Of a stretch of 59,904 nucleotides of DNA, positions 35,101-49,500 are shown piece by piece. Positions within the stretch are counted from its first letter, which is position 1. Every line of letters starts with the position of its first letter. The DNA lies in the NCBI RefSeq assembly GCF_000003605.2, contig NW_003157229.1, forward strand, positions 324,183 to 384,086. The letters are read 5' to 3'. The translations under genes and the position numbers were made by a program. The notes below the pieces were generated by a model that did no database searches, was not told the origin of the DNA, and saw only the letters and a list, made by a program, of their open reading frames with translations. The DNA comes from Saccoglossus kowalevskii. Lineage: Eukaryota; Hemichordata; Enteropneusta; Harrimaniidae.

Positions 35101-38100
35101 CAATTTTATGTTTTCTTAACTCAAAAAAAGTATGCTCGTTTTTCAATCAATGGGAACGTGATGATCTTATGCATTCCTTTTAACCACCCACAGATATGCT
35201 TGAATGACTGATACACGCATAAGACATTAGTACGCGACGAGAGCCAAAACGCTATTTTCAAGACAAGACTGAAACACTTCCGTCAGCGATAATCGCAGAG
35301 TACCTTGTTTTCATTATATAGTCAACAAACTCGTTTTACGCGTTACCGAATCGTGAATCAATTTTGCCGTGATGGAAAACATGCATTTAATAAAGTACTC
35401 ACGGCGAAATTTGAAAGAATAAGGTTGCGACCTACCAGCGTTTGAAATCACAATGCCAACAATATAGTGACGTCATTGTCGCGGTGGTGTGATTTTTGAC
35501 TGTGTTCCCATATGTGGCACCCATCGCATGTCGAGTGTTCAGCATTATTCTCTCAACTAAGGTTTGCGCTGATTATCAAGCAAATAAGAACTTAGAGGGA
35601 TGCTTCTTAGTTATTCCCCAACGGTGGGAGATAATTGATGTAGTAAAGGATGTAATACGAACCGTTAACACCATTCACCGGTATCGCTATCACACATTTA
35701 CGCTCACATAAGCCGGCTACAGAAATCGTGATAATACAACAAAAGTGTAGTTACCTCATCCGCCGTGCAGTTTAGAGTATGAAACCCAGTATTTCATTTT
35801 TTCCCATTGGTAGAAATTACATAAAGGATTTAATGATCGACACCAGGCAAACAAGTGGACAGCGGAATGATTAATTGATTTGTCGTTAGAATAATTACTA
35901 TTCACATTATACTGATTCTCTATAAAGAAATGGAGATAATGTATCTTACAGCTATTGAATATAAATAATCTTCATTAATTTGGATTATTTCAAAATATAA
36001 TAATAACGTGGACACTACGGACAATCTGATTTACCTTTTGTTATTATTTGTTTGAGTAGTTTAAACCAGCATTATGTAAATCTGTGCAACAACACGATTG
36101 TGTAGAGGACGTTCTGAATATATTATTTCTAGTAGGGGTGATTTATAATGCTACTGTGTTTGGTTTGACTCATTATTGCTTATGCCAACAGCTGCGAATA
36201 AAACATTTAATGTGATATTCCTGCAGGCATCACACTCTTGTGTCATATGGTGGATTATAAAGCTACGCAACACCTTTGTAATCGCTAGTCTGCATTGAGA
36301 TAACATGTTCCTTGTCAGGCGTGATTACAACACGGAAAAATAACAGTCAATTGTGCATGTCGTTTACATTTAGTTGGGGTGTTATGCTTGTCATCACCAT
36401 GTTCAAAATGGTGTATATATAAATATGCAAATAGCGTGTTCTCGTGTCGTATATAGGAAAGCTTCGAAATTCATACTGGTTTTGATAGAACGTAAATACA
36501 CACCAACATCAACCACCACCCACCCCCTCCCGCCCCACCGTGAAGTAGACATCAAATGGTTCAGCAGTTATTCATGATTGGGTACTTTGGTAGGATATGA
36601 ACGTAGTATTGTCAATTTGGCACGCTGTAAATCGTGCTTGCCTGGCGAATTACATACTTGCCCACAATACTTCAGAAGTGTTTTTATTATACGCATAATT
36701 ATATCCCATATCCGTCATAGGGCGAGAATTTCGTAAATCATTATGTAAGCAATACGCACATTCTCGGTTAAAACGCCCCCGCTTCCGAAACAATTTTGTT
36801 TTGAATGGCTTTTTGTATTAAAATGATGCCCAACATCGAGTATATCAAAACACTTCATCGGAAATAATACTAACATACAATAACAGATGGGACGTTTGCA
36901 ATCCATGCTCTAACGCCCGTGTAAATTACATCCATAGAGAACTACGAAACGTCATTAAGGAAATGTACATATACATTGGTGGGAGTGGACAACTCGTTGG
37001 TGGAGAATCGGAAACACAAGGTGATATTATTACAAAGGAGTATTCTGTGATGTTAAGCGGCGAAATGATATAGATCGTCTCAGTCCTTTCACAGCTGCTA
37101 TCGAAATAATATTAAAAGAAAACAATAACAGAGTTTTAAAATCGACATCGACATTTGGAAACGTACCTGATACTCTCAAAGAGAATAGTCCTCCCAACAG
37201 TTGGGTTTAAAATCGAGCAGCGTATTCCTCTAACGCGTAAATGGCTTCATGTCATCGATCACATTTGGTAAATAATAAAATGACATCGAAATAAACGAAT
37301 GCATTAAGTGGAACGGTTGCCATGCGTCAACTAACTGAGTGGCGCGATTCGAGGATAATGTATTCATTTGCAAGGAACTATTGTGTTGCGAACAGTTCTC
37401 TTACTCGTATGTTTGAATAAGCCACTCAGCGGGTTGTTTAAGGTTACAAAAATTTTCTTTTTGAAAAGTGTGTTGTTATAAGATGTAAATCCCATGTAAT
37501 TAAATAACATGAATGAAAGGCACATACGCGCGATCCTTGAAGCTGTCTATAATAATTAGTAAAAAAAAGAACTTAACAAAGTGGTAATTTGAATGATATA
37601 TATCATTCCTTCGATTATCGCACTTAGAATTATCATTATTGGTGATTTTGAAATAAAAATCATATTAACTTCAGATAACACATGCCACCTTAGGCAAAAA
37701 CAATGATTCCCGTATATTTTGTGTTTTACATTTATTATCTTGTATTTTTATGACCATCTATTTGTAGTCGTTATTTTTTACTCTGCATCCTTGAACGTGC
37801 AATAAAAAGGTCTGATTAATGAATGAATAAGTAAATAATTAATTAGACGAATCACTTGTTTGTAGTGTAAATTTCGGAATGTTATAATAGGACATTTTTC
37901 CGACGTTATATATTGATAAGTGGATTGCGAGTTCCAAACTCATTATATTTAACATTTTTGCTTTGTTATTATAAATGTATGACAATACGACAGATGCTTA
38001 AAGTAACAGGGAATCGTGAAGACTTTCTAAATCCAACAGAACGACCACACAACGGTAATGTTGGTCAAGTGTGCCTGGAGTCTGAACAAACACTTTAACT

Positions 38101-40234
38101 CTGCGTGGCGTCTTCTATTAGCACCGTGTACTTGAAAGGTTGAGAGTTGGACACTATGTTGTTAATTGGCACCGACACAGCAATCACAATTATAGCATGT
38201 ACGTCCTATAGCCTCAATAATAAGTTGTATTTTCGACGGAGTTGACTTTATTCCGTACAAGTTATCGAGAGGAGTTAATTGTTTAATTACCTGACTCAAC
38301 TGTTTTATATTTATAACGACAACACGTAACAAACATGCGTCATACACAGCAAGACAGATTTCTATCTGTGCAAACTATTCGCAGCAGTTGGCCCAAGTAA
38401 ATCGATATGTACGTATTACGAAATGGGATATTAAGATTGTGGGACTGATTAAGATAAACATTAAATTACTTATCGTGTGCTTAGTTTCAGAGATTTCATT
38501 TCGGATTCGGATTACGATAACAAATATTCATTCATTCAAACAAAGTACTCATGTATTCACAGCGTAACACATAACCCAAAAAGACCAATCTTTGGGACGT
38601 GGGAGTGTCCATGGGGCTCACATATCCCGTTAGTCTCCTTCTAGTTGTAGTAAATGGTCATTGACCCGTTATATTTGTATGTGCAGTGTGCGCAGTTGTT
38701 ATCAAATTACACCACAGCGAAGAAATGCCATCTTATATTTAATAAAGCAAAATTACGGTAATATTCAGATATTATTATATTTTAATATTATCGTAAATCT
38801 TTCCATCAGTTTTTATTAATATGCAAATGATAACCCCACAATTAAACTTTTCATAACACGAATATGTTGTTGTCGTGATGCACCCAAAAGCGGCCATTCG
38901 AAGTTTATAGATTATAAGTGTGTAAGATTAAATGCCACTATAAGTAGGATTCAGAAGTTAAACAGGCCATCGGCTGTTGCACTTACTGGCGGTTACTGTA
39001 TTTTTGTTCAGTGCAGTACTGAATCGTATTACCCCTTCAGTCATTGCATATTTTGTTACTGTCGAATCTAATGCATAATCCCTTATGTATGTTGTGAGGT
39101 GATTACACACATAAACCAAATTAGTATAATAACAAAATATAAACGCTGTAATCTATATGCAAATTTCCCCAGTCTAGTTTTAATTAATAGGCATGGCCCT
39201 AAGCAGGATTACTATATTTTGACGGTTACATACACTAAACGAGATGTGTGTTTTAGTTCTTTATTAAAAATGTGCCAATTCCTTGATTGAATTGTGGGGT
39301 TCAGTCGCGTGGCTGTAAATCGTAATGAAACGAATATGTAATTTATTCTTTCAATATTGATGTATTTAAAACCGCTTTCGTGGACATTGGAAAAATTACG
39401 CGGGCGAAGTGTGAATTGTACATAGTGATAGGCGTAACGCGGAGCCTTACGTGTGGAACCTCATTGTGTATCAGAACACTATAACTTATAACATCTTATT
39501 GAATATGTAATATTGCATAACGTTTGTGCATACATATTATATTTCACTTTGGATCTTGATGAATGCCAATTATTTTATACGGTTAGCTCCATACACATAC
39601 ACACTGTCAGACAGTCACGTCTAGGAAATTCAGTGTCATCCGCTTATTGTAGAACTGCAGTGTCTGTTTTTAGTTCGAACATATAGTATATAATTGTTAT
39701 AAATTCGGCGGTGAAACCATCATATCTGATGTTAAATATACCACTAGGTTCATATAGAGTGTCGCTACACAAGGAATAATGACAACATGAATACGACTAT
39801 TCAAATCCTTCCAAACCCCTCAATGAGTTGCGTGTTAAGAATCCATTTAGCCGGAACATTATGTGTCTGTTGAATTGTGCGTTCAAGTTTTAATCGCGCA
39901 ATGCAATTTAATTGGGTCAAGTTGTCACTTGTATTTGTCATCCGCTGTGTACGCTGCACGACAGGAAGATGAACTTGAGTTCGTATCTGTTTCTCGAACT
40001 CTTACAAAACGACTCCATAAATCACTGTAAATTGATGTATTGTTCCTTTCAGAAGTCATTCACCTCGGTATGTGATTGGATGTAGTGACATACGGGAACT
40101 GGCATTGTCGATTCTGTGTCCAGTTTTGTTAGCGATGGTATTCTATAGGTGGAAATATCTAATAAGAATGGTTTTCACAGCATGTTGTAAGTGCACAAAA
40201 CGGAAATCTGAAAGGTTTTATAATATTAAGTAAG
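29161..40234. other. 11-kb gene-poor AT-rich stretch
   Basis: No conserved protein, RNA gene or transposon was recognised. Minor items: a CTATTCGATGG duplication near 30110, a GTAACTCGA/TCGAGTTAC inverted repeat near 34332, and a C-rich run near 36510-36540. Distal exons of a gene outside the window would be hard to see here. Confidence 0.45.
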
Positions 40235-40480
40235 ATAATATGTAGCAGGCAAAGCATGGCGAGCGAGTGCAGCCGAGTAGTTTATTGACTCACTAATAAG
40301 AGAACTGGCGTAAGCATTGAACGTTGAAACGCGTGAACTGTGGAAATAGCGATATTACTTCACGCGCGAGTTGAGCTGAATTCAAAATGGCGCGAAACAC
40401 TATTTGTCCGTTGACAGAAAACAATTTTCTTATCATTGCACACCATTCTAAAAATTGTGGAACAACAAACAAAATGGCGG
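40235..40480 (+). repeat. Dispersed repeat family, copy 1
   Basis: Shares, in order, ATGTAGCAGGCA, TTTATT-ACTCACTAA-like, CACGCGCGAGTTGAGC, GAATTCA, AAAACAATTTTCTTATCATT and AACAAAATGGCG with the reverse strand of 46261-46590. No inverted ends are evident, so a MITE is not supported; a SINE or solo LTR is possible. The right end carries AAAATGGCGGC, a YY1-like motif. Copy 1 is shorter because of internal gaps. Confidence 0.75.
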
Positions 40481-43400
40481 CGTACACCACTTTCTAACTC
40501 TTAGGGTATATAGATATCTGCCATACTCTTCTATATACACAGATGTTGTCTATAGGGCTCGCTGCACTTTCGGCCGGTATCGCTGTTTCACAAATAGTGT
40601 GACGGCAATGGTGTGTACATGTTTAGGGTATACAAATACTAGACCATGGTGTACACATGCGTGTACTGTTCACTATACTCGCCACCTTAAAGATAACGAA
40701 GAGAATGCACTGATATTATCTATTTCTGATTCCACGATCTATTAATTGACGTTTGTTAAACATAATCGTATAATAAATAATATTAATAGGCAACGGAAAA
40801 CCCAATGACGGACGATTTATCAGGTAAATTATTTATTTGATAGTTTGTGATAAATATGCGAAATTCAATTCACTTCTTATTTAAGTGCAATGACTCTGTA
40901 TTCAGTATTCCCCATGCAAACGAGGGGGATACTGTATGCAGTTATTGATCAATATAACGTGCGCTCATTGTATACACACACAAACACGGTTAAGTATTGA
41001 ATATGAAGTGTGTCCGTTCAAAAGCTGTAATTTATTGAATTATTGGAGTATTGAAGCAGGAACCAAAACCTCATAAATATATATTTCGATCGGAGCCTGA
41101 GATTACCCGTACCCACTCTAAACGTATAAGCTTTTCTACGTGATAAAAATACTTCTATACGAATATCTTCAGAAACTATGAATGTAGCAGCGACAAGACT
41201 TCGGGATTGTGCTCGATTGGCCACCTAATCCCAACACCTAACAATCAGACCAATCAGAGAGCATCTTGCTTGTTGACATGTTTAAGCGTATCAATCTCTG
41301 CCTTGTATACGCTTCTGCTCAACCGAGTTTTAGAGATAAGGTAGGCAATATTTCAAAACCATTGTGTTTATTAGCTGATAAATATATGACAATATCCAAT
41401 TAGAGAATTAAACATTGTCCGCGATAGTTGCAATGTGACATTGGAATAAATTAACATGGTTAATGAGCAATTGAGACAATATATCCAGACTGTGATAGAC
41501 AAGACTCATGAAACGCTCGGGGTTCTATATTAAGACGTAATATTTTCTTCTATTTCTTCTCTCTGCATTTGAGTTGATTCTCGTTGCCATTGAAACCATG
41601 TACACATACATAGTCGTTTTTAAAATGTTGTTGGTTTAATTGATTAACTGACAGGGTCAAAAAGTCAAAAGTCCAATAACGTTTTAAACATTAGCATAGA
41701 TATTGGATGCGTATACTAAAAATTATTGCATTCTTGAACTCCGAGTGTTACAGTAGTAATATGTACAATAATGCACACTTTCTAGACATAACTATCATTT
41801 TTAATCTAAATGTTCACATCTATACTGTAGCAAATCGCGAGCACATGGTGTGTAAGGTTTAAATAAGTATCATTAGCTCTGAATATAAATAATCGCCATC
41901 ACACAGAACGCATATTAACTATCCAAATATTCGTTAACTTTGCTTGACGTTTATAACTCATGCGTTTTCTCCTATACCCAATATTTCACGAATTATGTAC
42001 TATACGAGCTAAGTAACATACAGAGAGCGATTCAATTAAAGGCCAGTTCCCTGGATGAATATTATCACTACTGTTGCATAGCATAAATAATTAATACGTA
42101 AATAATATGAAAATAAGGAAGAACTACTTATAATGCGGATTTTCAATAGGACCTTGTTACTAATATAGCAATGTTATGAGATATCACTAAAAAGCAAGTT
42201 TGATCGAAAAATAAAAACATTCCGAACCTTGGAAATATTTTTCAGTCAAAAATATGCCGAGTATGTCGAAAATATATATTTCACTTCTTTCTCCCAGTCA
42301 GATAAGTCACATATTATCAGTTATGCCTTCATAAACTTCAACTTCTGTTTAATATCACATTTGCATAACTTATACAGGAAGGTACGCATATTTCCTGGAT
42401 AGAAATGGAAATGTGAGTTACATTGGATAGAACACTCAATGTAACCCATGCGAGGGTAAAGATGGACGTTTATTGAGTTACTCAATACTGAGACTTTATT
42501 TATGATTGAATCAGATAGCGAGAGAAAGGCGTTTTTGAATAAAGAATTGTCTGTCCGTTATTTTGATCATATATTGTTTGAAGCATGAACATACTAGCTA
42601 GTCATTTGTGAGAGTCACGTGACATATTAATTGCCGGACACTCTAATGTTACAACAAAATACTTATAAATGTTAAAAATAAATGTATTGATCTGTGCTAA
42701 TCTGGAACATGAAATCATGATATTAATAAAATAATTTCACACCAAACGGTGCAAATTGGGGAAAACATTGTGCATGTTGCTAGTGATATGTTACAGATAC
42801 TGTCTTCTATATATTATAATAGTGTCGTTGATGGTTAATGTATGCGTGTTGCTACGATTTGCAGTTACCAGTGATTTAGACTACAGTCTAACATATTTTG
42901 TATTTTGGGGAATTCCATTATACGAATTGTGATTGCTTCATTTCAATTAAGATAACAAGGACAATTAATTTATAGTATATCAAAATGAATGTCTACTCTA
43001 GCATGCCATGCTATATGAATACATAAATATTGGAAAGCCTTCCCTTCAGATTAAATACACTTGGCAGCATCGGTGCATTGCTATTTCACTGCACACAATG
43101 GTGTTGGGAAAATACCAGCTGGCCCACGATGTTTGCGATTTGAAAGAATAATACATATCTATACAGCCATAATGTTCCAAGATACGCGGCCTTTCCCCCA
43201 TATTCGATCATTTAAACAGTTTGCACCCATTTACTGTATTTTGTATTCGATATTATGTTATGATCGCTGTGATACAGTGCAGCTGAAGAAACACATAAAC
43301 TCTTGTGCATGCCTTTGTTACATAAGTGCATGGCGCACCTGTCAGCAGTCAATACTCCTTCACATGTTATTTTCATTCACACTTAAAAACACGGAAAGAT

Positions 43401-45599
43401 TCTCTGGGTTGGTGTTTCAGTTCAGTCGACAATATGTGTCACTCTGGTATACGTTCCCCGTACTCTAAATAAATTGGTGTTGTACGCGATCCATTAGTAT
43501 GCATATACATCTTTAATATTCATGTGCACACGATCTATATATCACTTTTGCAAAAGATGCAGTTGTCGCTACTAATGTCATTAGACTAATACGAATCATT
43601 CGATGCAAAACGATAACCTGGCTAAACTTTGTATTGTATTTTTGTCAATGAACTGAAACTTAAATTAAATATGGTAATAAAGTTTGTTCTTTTGAATCTT
43701 GACAAAATTAATAAGTGACCTGCGATACAATAAAAAGTAATTAAAATTCATTTCGACAGACTTGAAAAAGTATCACGACGTTTTTAATATAATAATATAA
43801 TACTTCACTGATATAGTATGCTTTTCTGTGTTATATAGAATACATATCTTGAAAATGTTACTAGGTAAACTGGTAATTCATAACAGTCACCAACGCCATA
43901 CTATGTTGAATATGTTACAATGAATCTTATAACGTCAGTAAATTATGTCATATGAGACAATAGTCCAATAGCATTGCTCCATTCTATGAGTTAATGAAAC
44001 CTGGAAACATTACTGGATCTAACCGTAATACTTTGTCGCCATACATATCGTATGATATTCATATCACATATAAAGCACTATTTGAAAACATGCACGCAGT
44101 GCTATACACTTGCAAACCTTAAGGGGTCTGACTATTCCCGTTTGGGGAAAATTAATAGGTTTTCCTACAATAAAAAGATGAAGTAATACGAACTACAAAA
44201 CATATCTGTATATCCCCCAAGGTGTCAGTAATGTAAACCGTAGTATAATGTCTTACATATCCAGTAAAATATCAACAACAGATAACCGCGCCTAGATCGA
44301 CGAGAATGAGGTTTTATCACGCATTGAGTAACCCACATATAAATGACAGTAATCCCTGCAAACATTAGCGCGTGCCCCCTCTCAGTGTGACGATCATTGT
44401 ATCTGGCTTCAATGACATAAGCCGTAATTCAAAGTTATTTACCTAATGTAACGCGTTCCAGTATTACCCTCTTCAAAATGAAGGTGTCATTATTTGTTTG
44501 ACGAGGCCTGGCGCCATATGGTATCGATTGCAATCACCCAGTATGTGAAATGTGTAACCATGAAAGTTCATTAAAAAGATTACAGAGTAATCAAAGCAGT
44601 TGAAATCCCAATAATGCATAATTGATATTGCATCTGCGAAGATTTTAAACTTGACTTCACATAACTAACTAACGCTATCGGTTTTCGAAACACGTGACAT
44701 TATTTCATAATTACCACGTAGTTCACATATCTTATGCCTATCCTACTGTTTTCGCTATGTACCTCGGTGTGTTTGATTTGTTATTTGTCAGTTGTTTATA
44801 TGATTGTATTTTAACTTGAGGATTGTTTGTTTGACATTTTTTGTGTGTGTCTTGGACTTGTCAATTTAATTTCGTTACCATGTTACTAGAAAATACGCCG
44901 ATATAAGTTTCTCCCAGGTTCTCATAGTCCTGGGTACCAATCCGCGTGTTTAACACGGGAAATGACTGTGTCGGTCACTGGAGATTTCGCACAATGTCCG
45001 TCTTTCGGCTTTTACGCAATCAGACATCAGTAATTGAAAACATTTGGCGATGTTGTTAAATGCCATGCAAATAAAGACGCATACGTTTAAGGATGTGTAT
45101 AGGTTCATATAACAACCTAAACCACCTGACAATTCGACACATATTGTGGAAACCTACTTTAAAATATGTTCCGAATATCCGAATTCACTTACAAACTCGC
45201 TGCGAATAGTCAACGAATGATGACGATTAAGCATGGTGTTGTGTTCACAGCTGTTTCTACGTCAGCGTAAGTATTACTCACAAGTTACGCCGACACTTAT
45301 AAAATCTTCAAATAGGATTTACACTGAGCCATCTGTAAGCCTCTTAAAGTCGTTCACTTGGTAAAATTTTATCGCAATATTATGTTTCAAAAGTCCCACT
45401 CAATTATATATTTTGATATATATACTATAGCCTTGTGAGTGTTTTTACTGGATATATATCACGGTTTCAGAAAAAAATCGTATAAAGCGATGTAAACACA
45501 AATTTTCATGGAAAATAAATAGTATTTCCCAGCATCTCCTATTAATTCCTTATAATCAGAATCAACTATCTTATAATATTATTGTGTCACTATCTGATT
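40481..45599. other. 5-kb intergenic stretch
   Basis: No gene supported. A short inverted repeat GTTACATTG/CAATGTAAC lies at 42417-42445. The frame at 43061-43468 lacks an ATG start and any recognisable motif. Confidence 0.45.
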
Positions 45600-45930
45600 T
45601 TGCAGATATGGCGAGATGATTTCCCATAAGGATTCGACCAATGTTAAAGCGCGACAGTCGTGGCGCTGCGCATGTGCGGCATTCGTGTTGATAGACATTG
45701 ATTTTCCCATAATCCAATGTATGAGGTTTTACCCGGGCGCGACTCAAGCCTGTGCGGACATGCACTAATTACCGCCGGCCGGGCGACTCCTTCGATACCT
45801 TCCAACCACCTAATAAATACCTAATTAAAGCTTCGTAACGTCCCAGTTTGTACTCGTTGATCTGCGCAACAGTATGTGAGACCTATATCTCGCGCATGCG
45901 TGGCGCGACGACTACCGCCCTTTAATGTCT
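45600..45930. promoter_or_regulatory. CpG-rich patch with NRF-1-like sites
   Basis: Against an AT-rich background this patch has frequent CpG, for example ACCGCCGGCCGGGCGAC near 45771. It also has two NRF-1-like motifs: GCGCATGCG at 45892-45900 and TGCGCATGTGCGG near 45667. That could mark an unmethylated promoter or a CpG-rich repeat. No downstream exon was recognised on either strand. Confidence 0.3.
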
Positions 45931-46260
45931 GTAATTTGAGTGCCAATCATGGCAAAATGAAACACGTTTTTTTTATTCATGTATTTACGCCGGCATTAAA
46001 ATGGCACGAAAACAGATATGAACATGCTAATAGAATATGAATAATATTATCGTTTCGGTAAGTTATTATTTCAAGTGAGTTTCGCCAGTAATTTTATCGA
46101 ATATCAGTGAAATATTTTGTTTAAATCAATATAGCAATGTATGCTTTCTTGACCAAAGAAATGTCAAACATGAATATACATCAATGTGTCCGAACAATAG
46201 AGAGAGAAGCGAGCTCTACAGATAACATATAAATATATATAAAAGAGTGGGAAATAGACT

Positions 46261-46590
46261 GCGCCATTTTGTTTTATTTGTTCGCTTCACAAATTCTGCA
46301 AAGTGAGACAACTCATTCATGATAAAGTATCTTCAGAATGTTTTTCAATGATAAGAAAATTGTTTTCAGGCAACAGACTAAAAATAGTACAGTGTTCGAG
46401 TCATTGTGATCAGCGGCGTCACACGAATCGTGCGTGGCGCCGTCGTGAATTCTGCTCAACTCGCGCGTGAACAAATACCTAGACTTCTGCAGTTGACACA
46501 CTTTGACCTTCTATGGTTACGTCAGTTTTAGTGAATAAATAAACTTCTATGCTGCGCTCACTTGCCAGGCACTGCCTGCTACATATTATA
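46261..46590 (-). repeat. Dispersed repeat family, copy 2 (inverted)
   Basis: Reverse-strand counterpart of 40235-40480. Read on the minus strand it starts at ATATGTAGCAGGCA, passes CACGCGCGAGTTGAGC and AAAACAATTTTCTTATCATT and ends at AACAAAATGGCGC. It is about 85 bases longer than copy 1, mostly in two internal blocks. The divergence indicates an old family. Confidence 0.75.
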
Positions 46591-49500
46591 AATTAGTATA
46601 ATATTATGATAAAGTTTTTTAAGTGTCACATTCATACAGCTTGTGTAATTTTATACGTCTACCAACAATGGGATGTGACAAAATTTATATTTGCCCGAGA
46701 CCAACGTAACTCACATCGCAGACGATGGTGCCCGAATAATACCAGTTTTTATGACTGTATAAACGCCATATCCAATATATGATAATTCAAAAAGCTTTCT
46801 TTTTATCTAAGTACTCAACATTATGTATTATGTTTGAACCAAAGCTAGAAACAAAATGTGCAATTGAGCTAATGCGTTTTCATGTAAGTAATAAACATTG
46901 GGTGAAAGGAACGTAATTTATTCTACCAGGTAGTGACATGAGAGTTGGAGTTTTTGTTAGATATCAATATCATACAAAGGGTGGCATATATACATCCATT
47001 TCGGTTGAATCAGAGTAATATTCTAGGAAACAAATAAATGGCACGGTTTTATGGACCTATATATACTTAACTATATTACTGAATGTTCACAAACGATTGG
47101 GACTGTCGACGTACTGGAATGCATGGCTTGGTCCTAAACTGCATGTACATATGAAGGCATGGACAGGAATCGCCAAATAGACCTAGTGACAACCCAGTAA
47201 ACATCTTTCAGGTTTCTGTCTGGGGCGTTTGCTTTCGCGTGGAATAGTACATTGAACTCACCAACGTCTACTTATAGATGAAATGAAGATTAGTCGCTGT
47301 ACGATCCCAGATATCATGGCGGTCCGGTGTGATTAAGTCATGTAATTATTATAGATATCTGCATTCTATGTGATGCCCAGTGGTGTATATGGTTAGTCCA
47401 TGTAAAGTCGGTTGAAAATTTGACTTGATTACTGACAGTCAAAAAATATGGCAACATTGTTGGAGGCTTTGCAATTCATTCATGGAGGATTGTTAGGAAA
47501 TAAAGTAATTGGAATATTTCCACTTTTAATATTATTTAAAATGCATCTGTGTTGTTAACTTACATATAAGGACATACACAGTTTTTTTATGATTTCAACC
47601 TCAGCTTGCCTAGCGTTTATTTATAGCAACATTTTGGGAAAGGCTTAATTAGTAATCAATGTGTCCTGAAAACCGTAAATATATCGATGGATCTGAATAA
47701 AATCATATTCATTAACGCATGTAATTAAACTGGTGGGAAACGAGTTCATAGAATGACGATCCTGTATGCAAATGATATGGAACGCTCTATAAAAATATTC
47801 TTCCCATGCCAGTGTTGGTGTTAAACAGCTTCTTGCCGGATACATGGAATGAACAGGATATTAAATTCCTTTTAATAAATATGATATTGTTGGAACACTC
47901 GCAAATGTTTTCAATAAATTATACATCAAGTCACCCTCGACGTTCAAATAACGATATATCGATAGACGTATTTTTAACGGTAAAATAATTGCTCAAGGAC
48001 AAATCACTGAAAAGCCGCATCCGCAATGTAGATAGAAAAATTGTTATCGCCTGCCGCCATCGAAGATGATGCCCAATAGTATGATTATTCGTTATTTAGA
48101 TCACATTTTCGCCAAGGCCAAACTTACGGAAATCGACAGTACATTGAACTCATTTCACATTCAAATAATATACATTATGTTGAACCCGTGATTTGCCGGG
48201 GTTGAATCACTAAGGGGTGTCAAGCCACACAAGGGGTGGGTATGCCATAGACTAGGTGGGGGGGTCAAGCCACTGACTGCGATTTGGTCCGCGGGTGGTT
48301 GTGTTTGACAGAATCTAGTTGACATCGAGATAGAGAATTAGTTGACATTTGACAGAGAGGTGGCTGCATATTCCTGTCATATGGTTTACACAGAAATAAC
48401 CAAGAGAAAAATAACTATGACAAATAGTGTCCAGAATTGCGGTATACCGTGTGAAATACAACTGAGGATAGAATAGCGTGCGGATTATTGAAATGATTGT
48501 CGTTGTTGTTCGGGTTTGCGTTGATTGTGATTGACGCCTTGTACTGTAATTTCTGCAAAACGCGTGAAATGAGAAACCGTTGCTATCAACAAATTGATAA
48601 TGTGTGTGTTACATGCGCCTCAGACTCACGACGTGCATGTTATGAACATGCTATTTTGTTTTCGGTTGTATTACAAAGCACCTAATGTTGTGCAAATGCG
48701 TACTAAATCTAAGTTTCACTTATACACACTTCTGTCATAAAACATATCTTGTATATATATATATATATATATTGACTTACATGTGTTTCCATCATAAACA
48801 CTATGTTATATTGTGAGGGTTTACTCTGAGTCGAGAGTGCTTTTATTCGACTACAACCTAGTCGCAATAGACCGCAGGTGTTTTGTTGAGGTCAATATAG
48901 CGACGATACTTGTTTTTATCCTACAAAAGGTTTCGCGTTTAGTCATCCCCTATCATATACAGCACTGGTATTTGTGACTGTGGGCATGATGACGCAATGA
49001 ATGCAACACTATTTGAGAGATGAAAGCTTTCTCACTGTCGTTAAGATAGCAGCGGTATTGTGTCCCAGTATGTTGATTAGATGCTTGTAATACATTTGTT
49101 TAGGTCAATTACTGAAATAATAAAAAAAAGTTATCGGGTGTTATCTTTATGTAAGAATGCTGTTATCTACTAACACTTTGGAGAGCTGAGTTGTCATATA
49201 TATCTTCTATATAGTACTTCAGTTGAATAATGTAGTAATTTATGAGTTGGTTAGAGGCAATAAATATATACAGTAATACTTTGTTATGTATTTTTTTGTT
49301 TATTCATGTGTTATTATCAGTACATGATTTATTAATAATTACTTTAACGAGTTTGTGTTACGGTTTTTTATCGTTCATTCCCCGATACCAGTACATTCAT
49401 ATACTATCAATGATGCTGAGAAAACACGTTTATAGATGAGAACTTGGGGGTCTGGTGGATTAACAATACATTAATTACAATTTATATAACTATGGACATA

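Noticed and set aside
43061..43468. 135-codon plus-strand frame
   Set aside because: Begins from a non-ATG codon and shows no recognisable feature.
40235..46590. Interpretation of the repeat pair as the two ends of one transposon
   Set aside because: The copies lie 6 kb apart with no transposase between them and are better explained as two independent insertions; ends of a single element would be expected to be closer in sequence.
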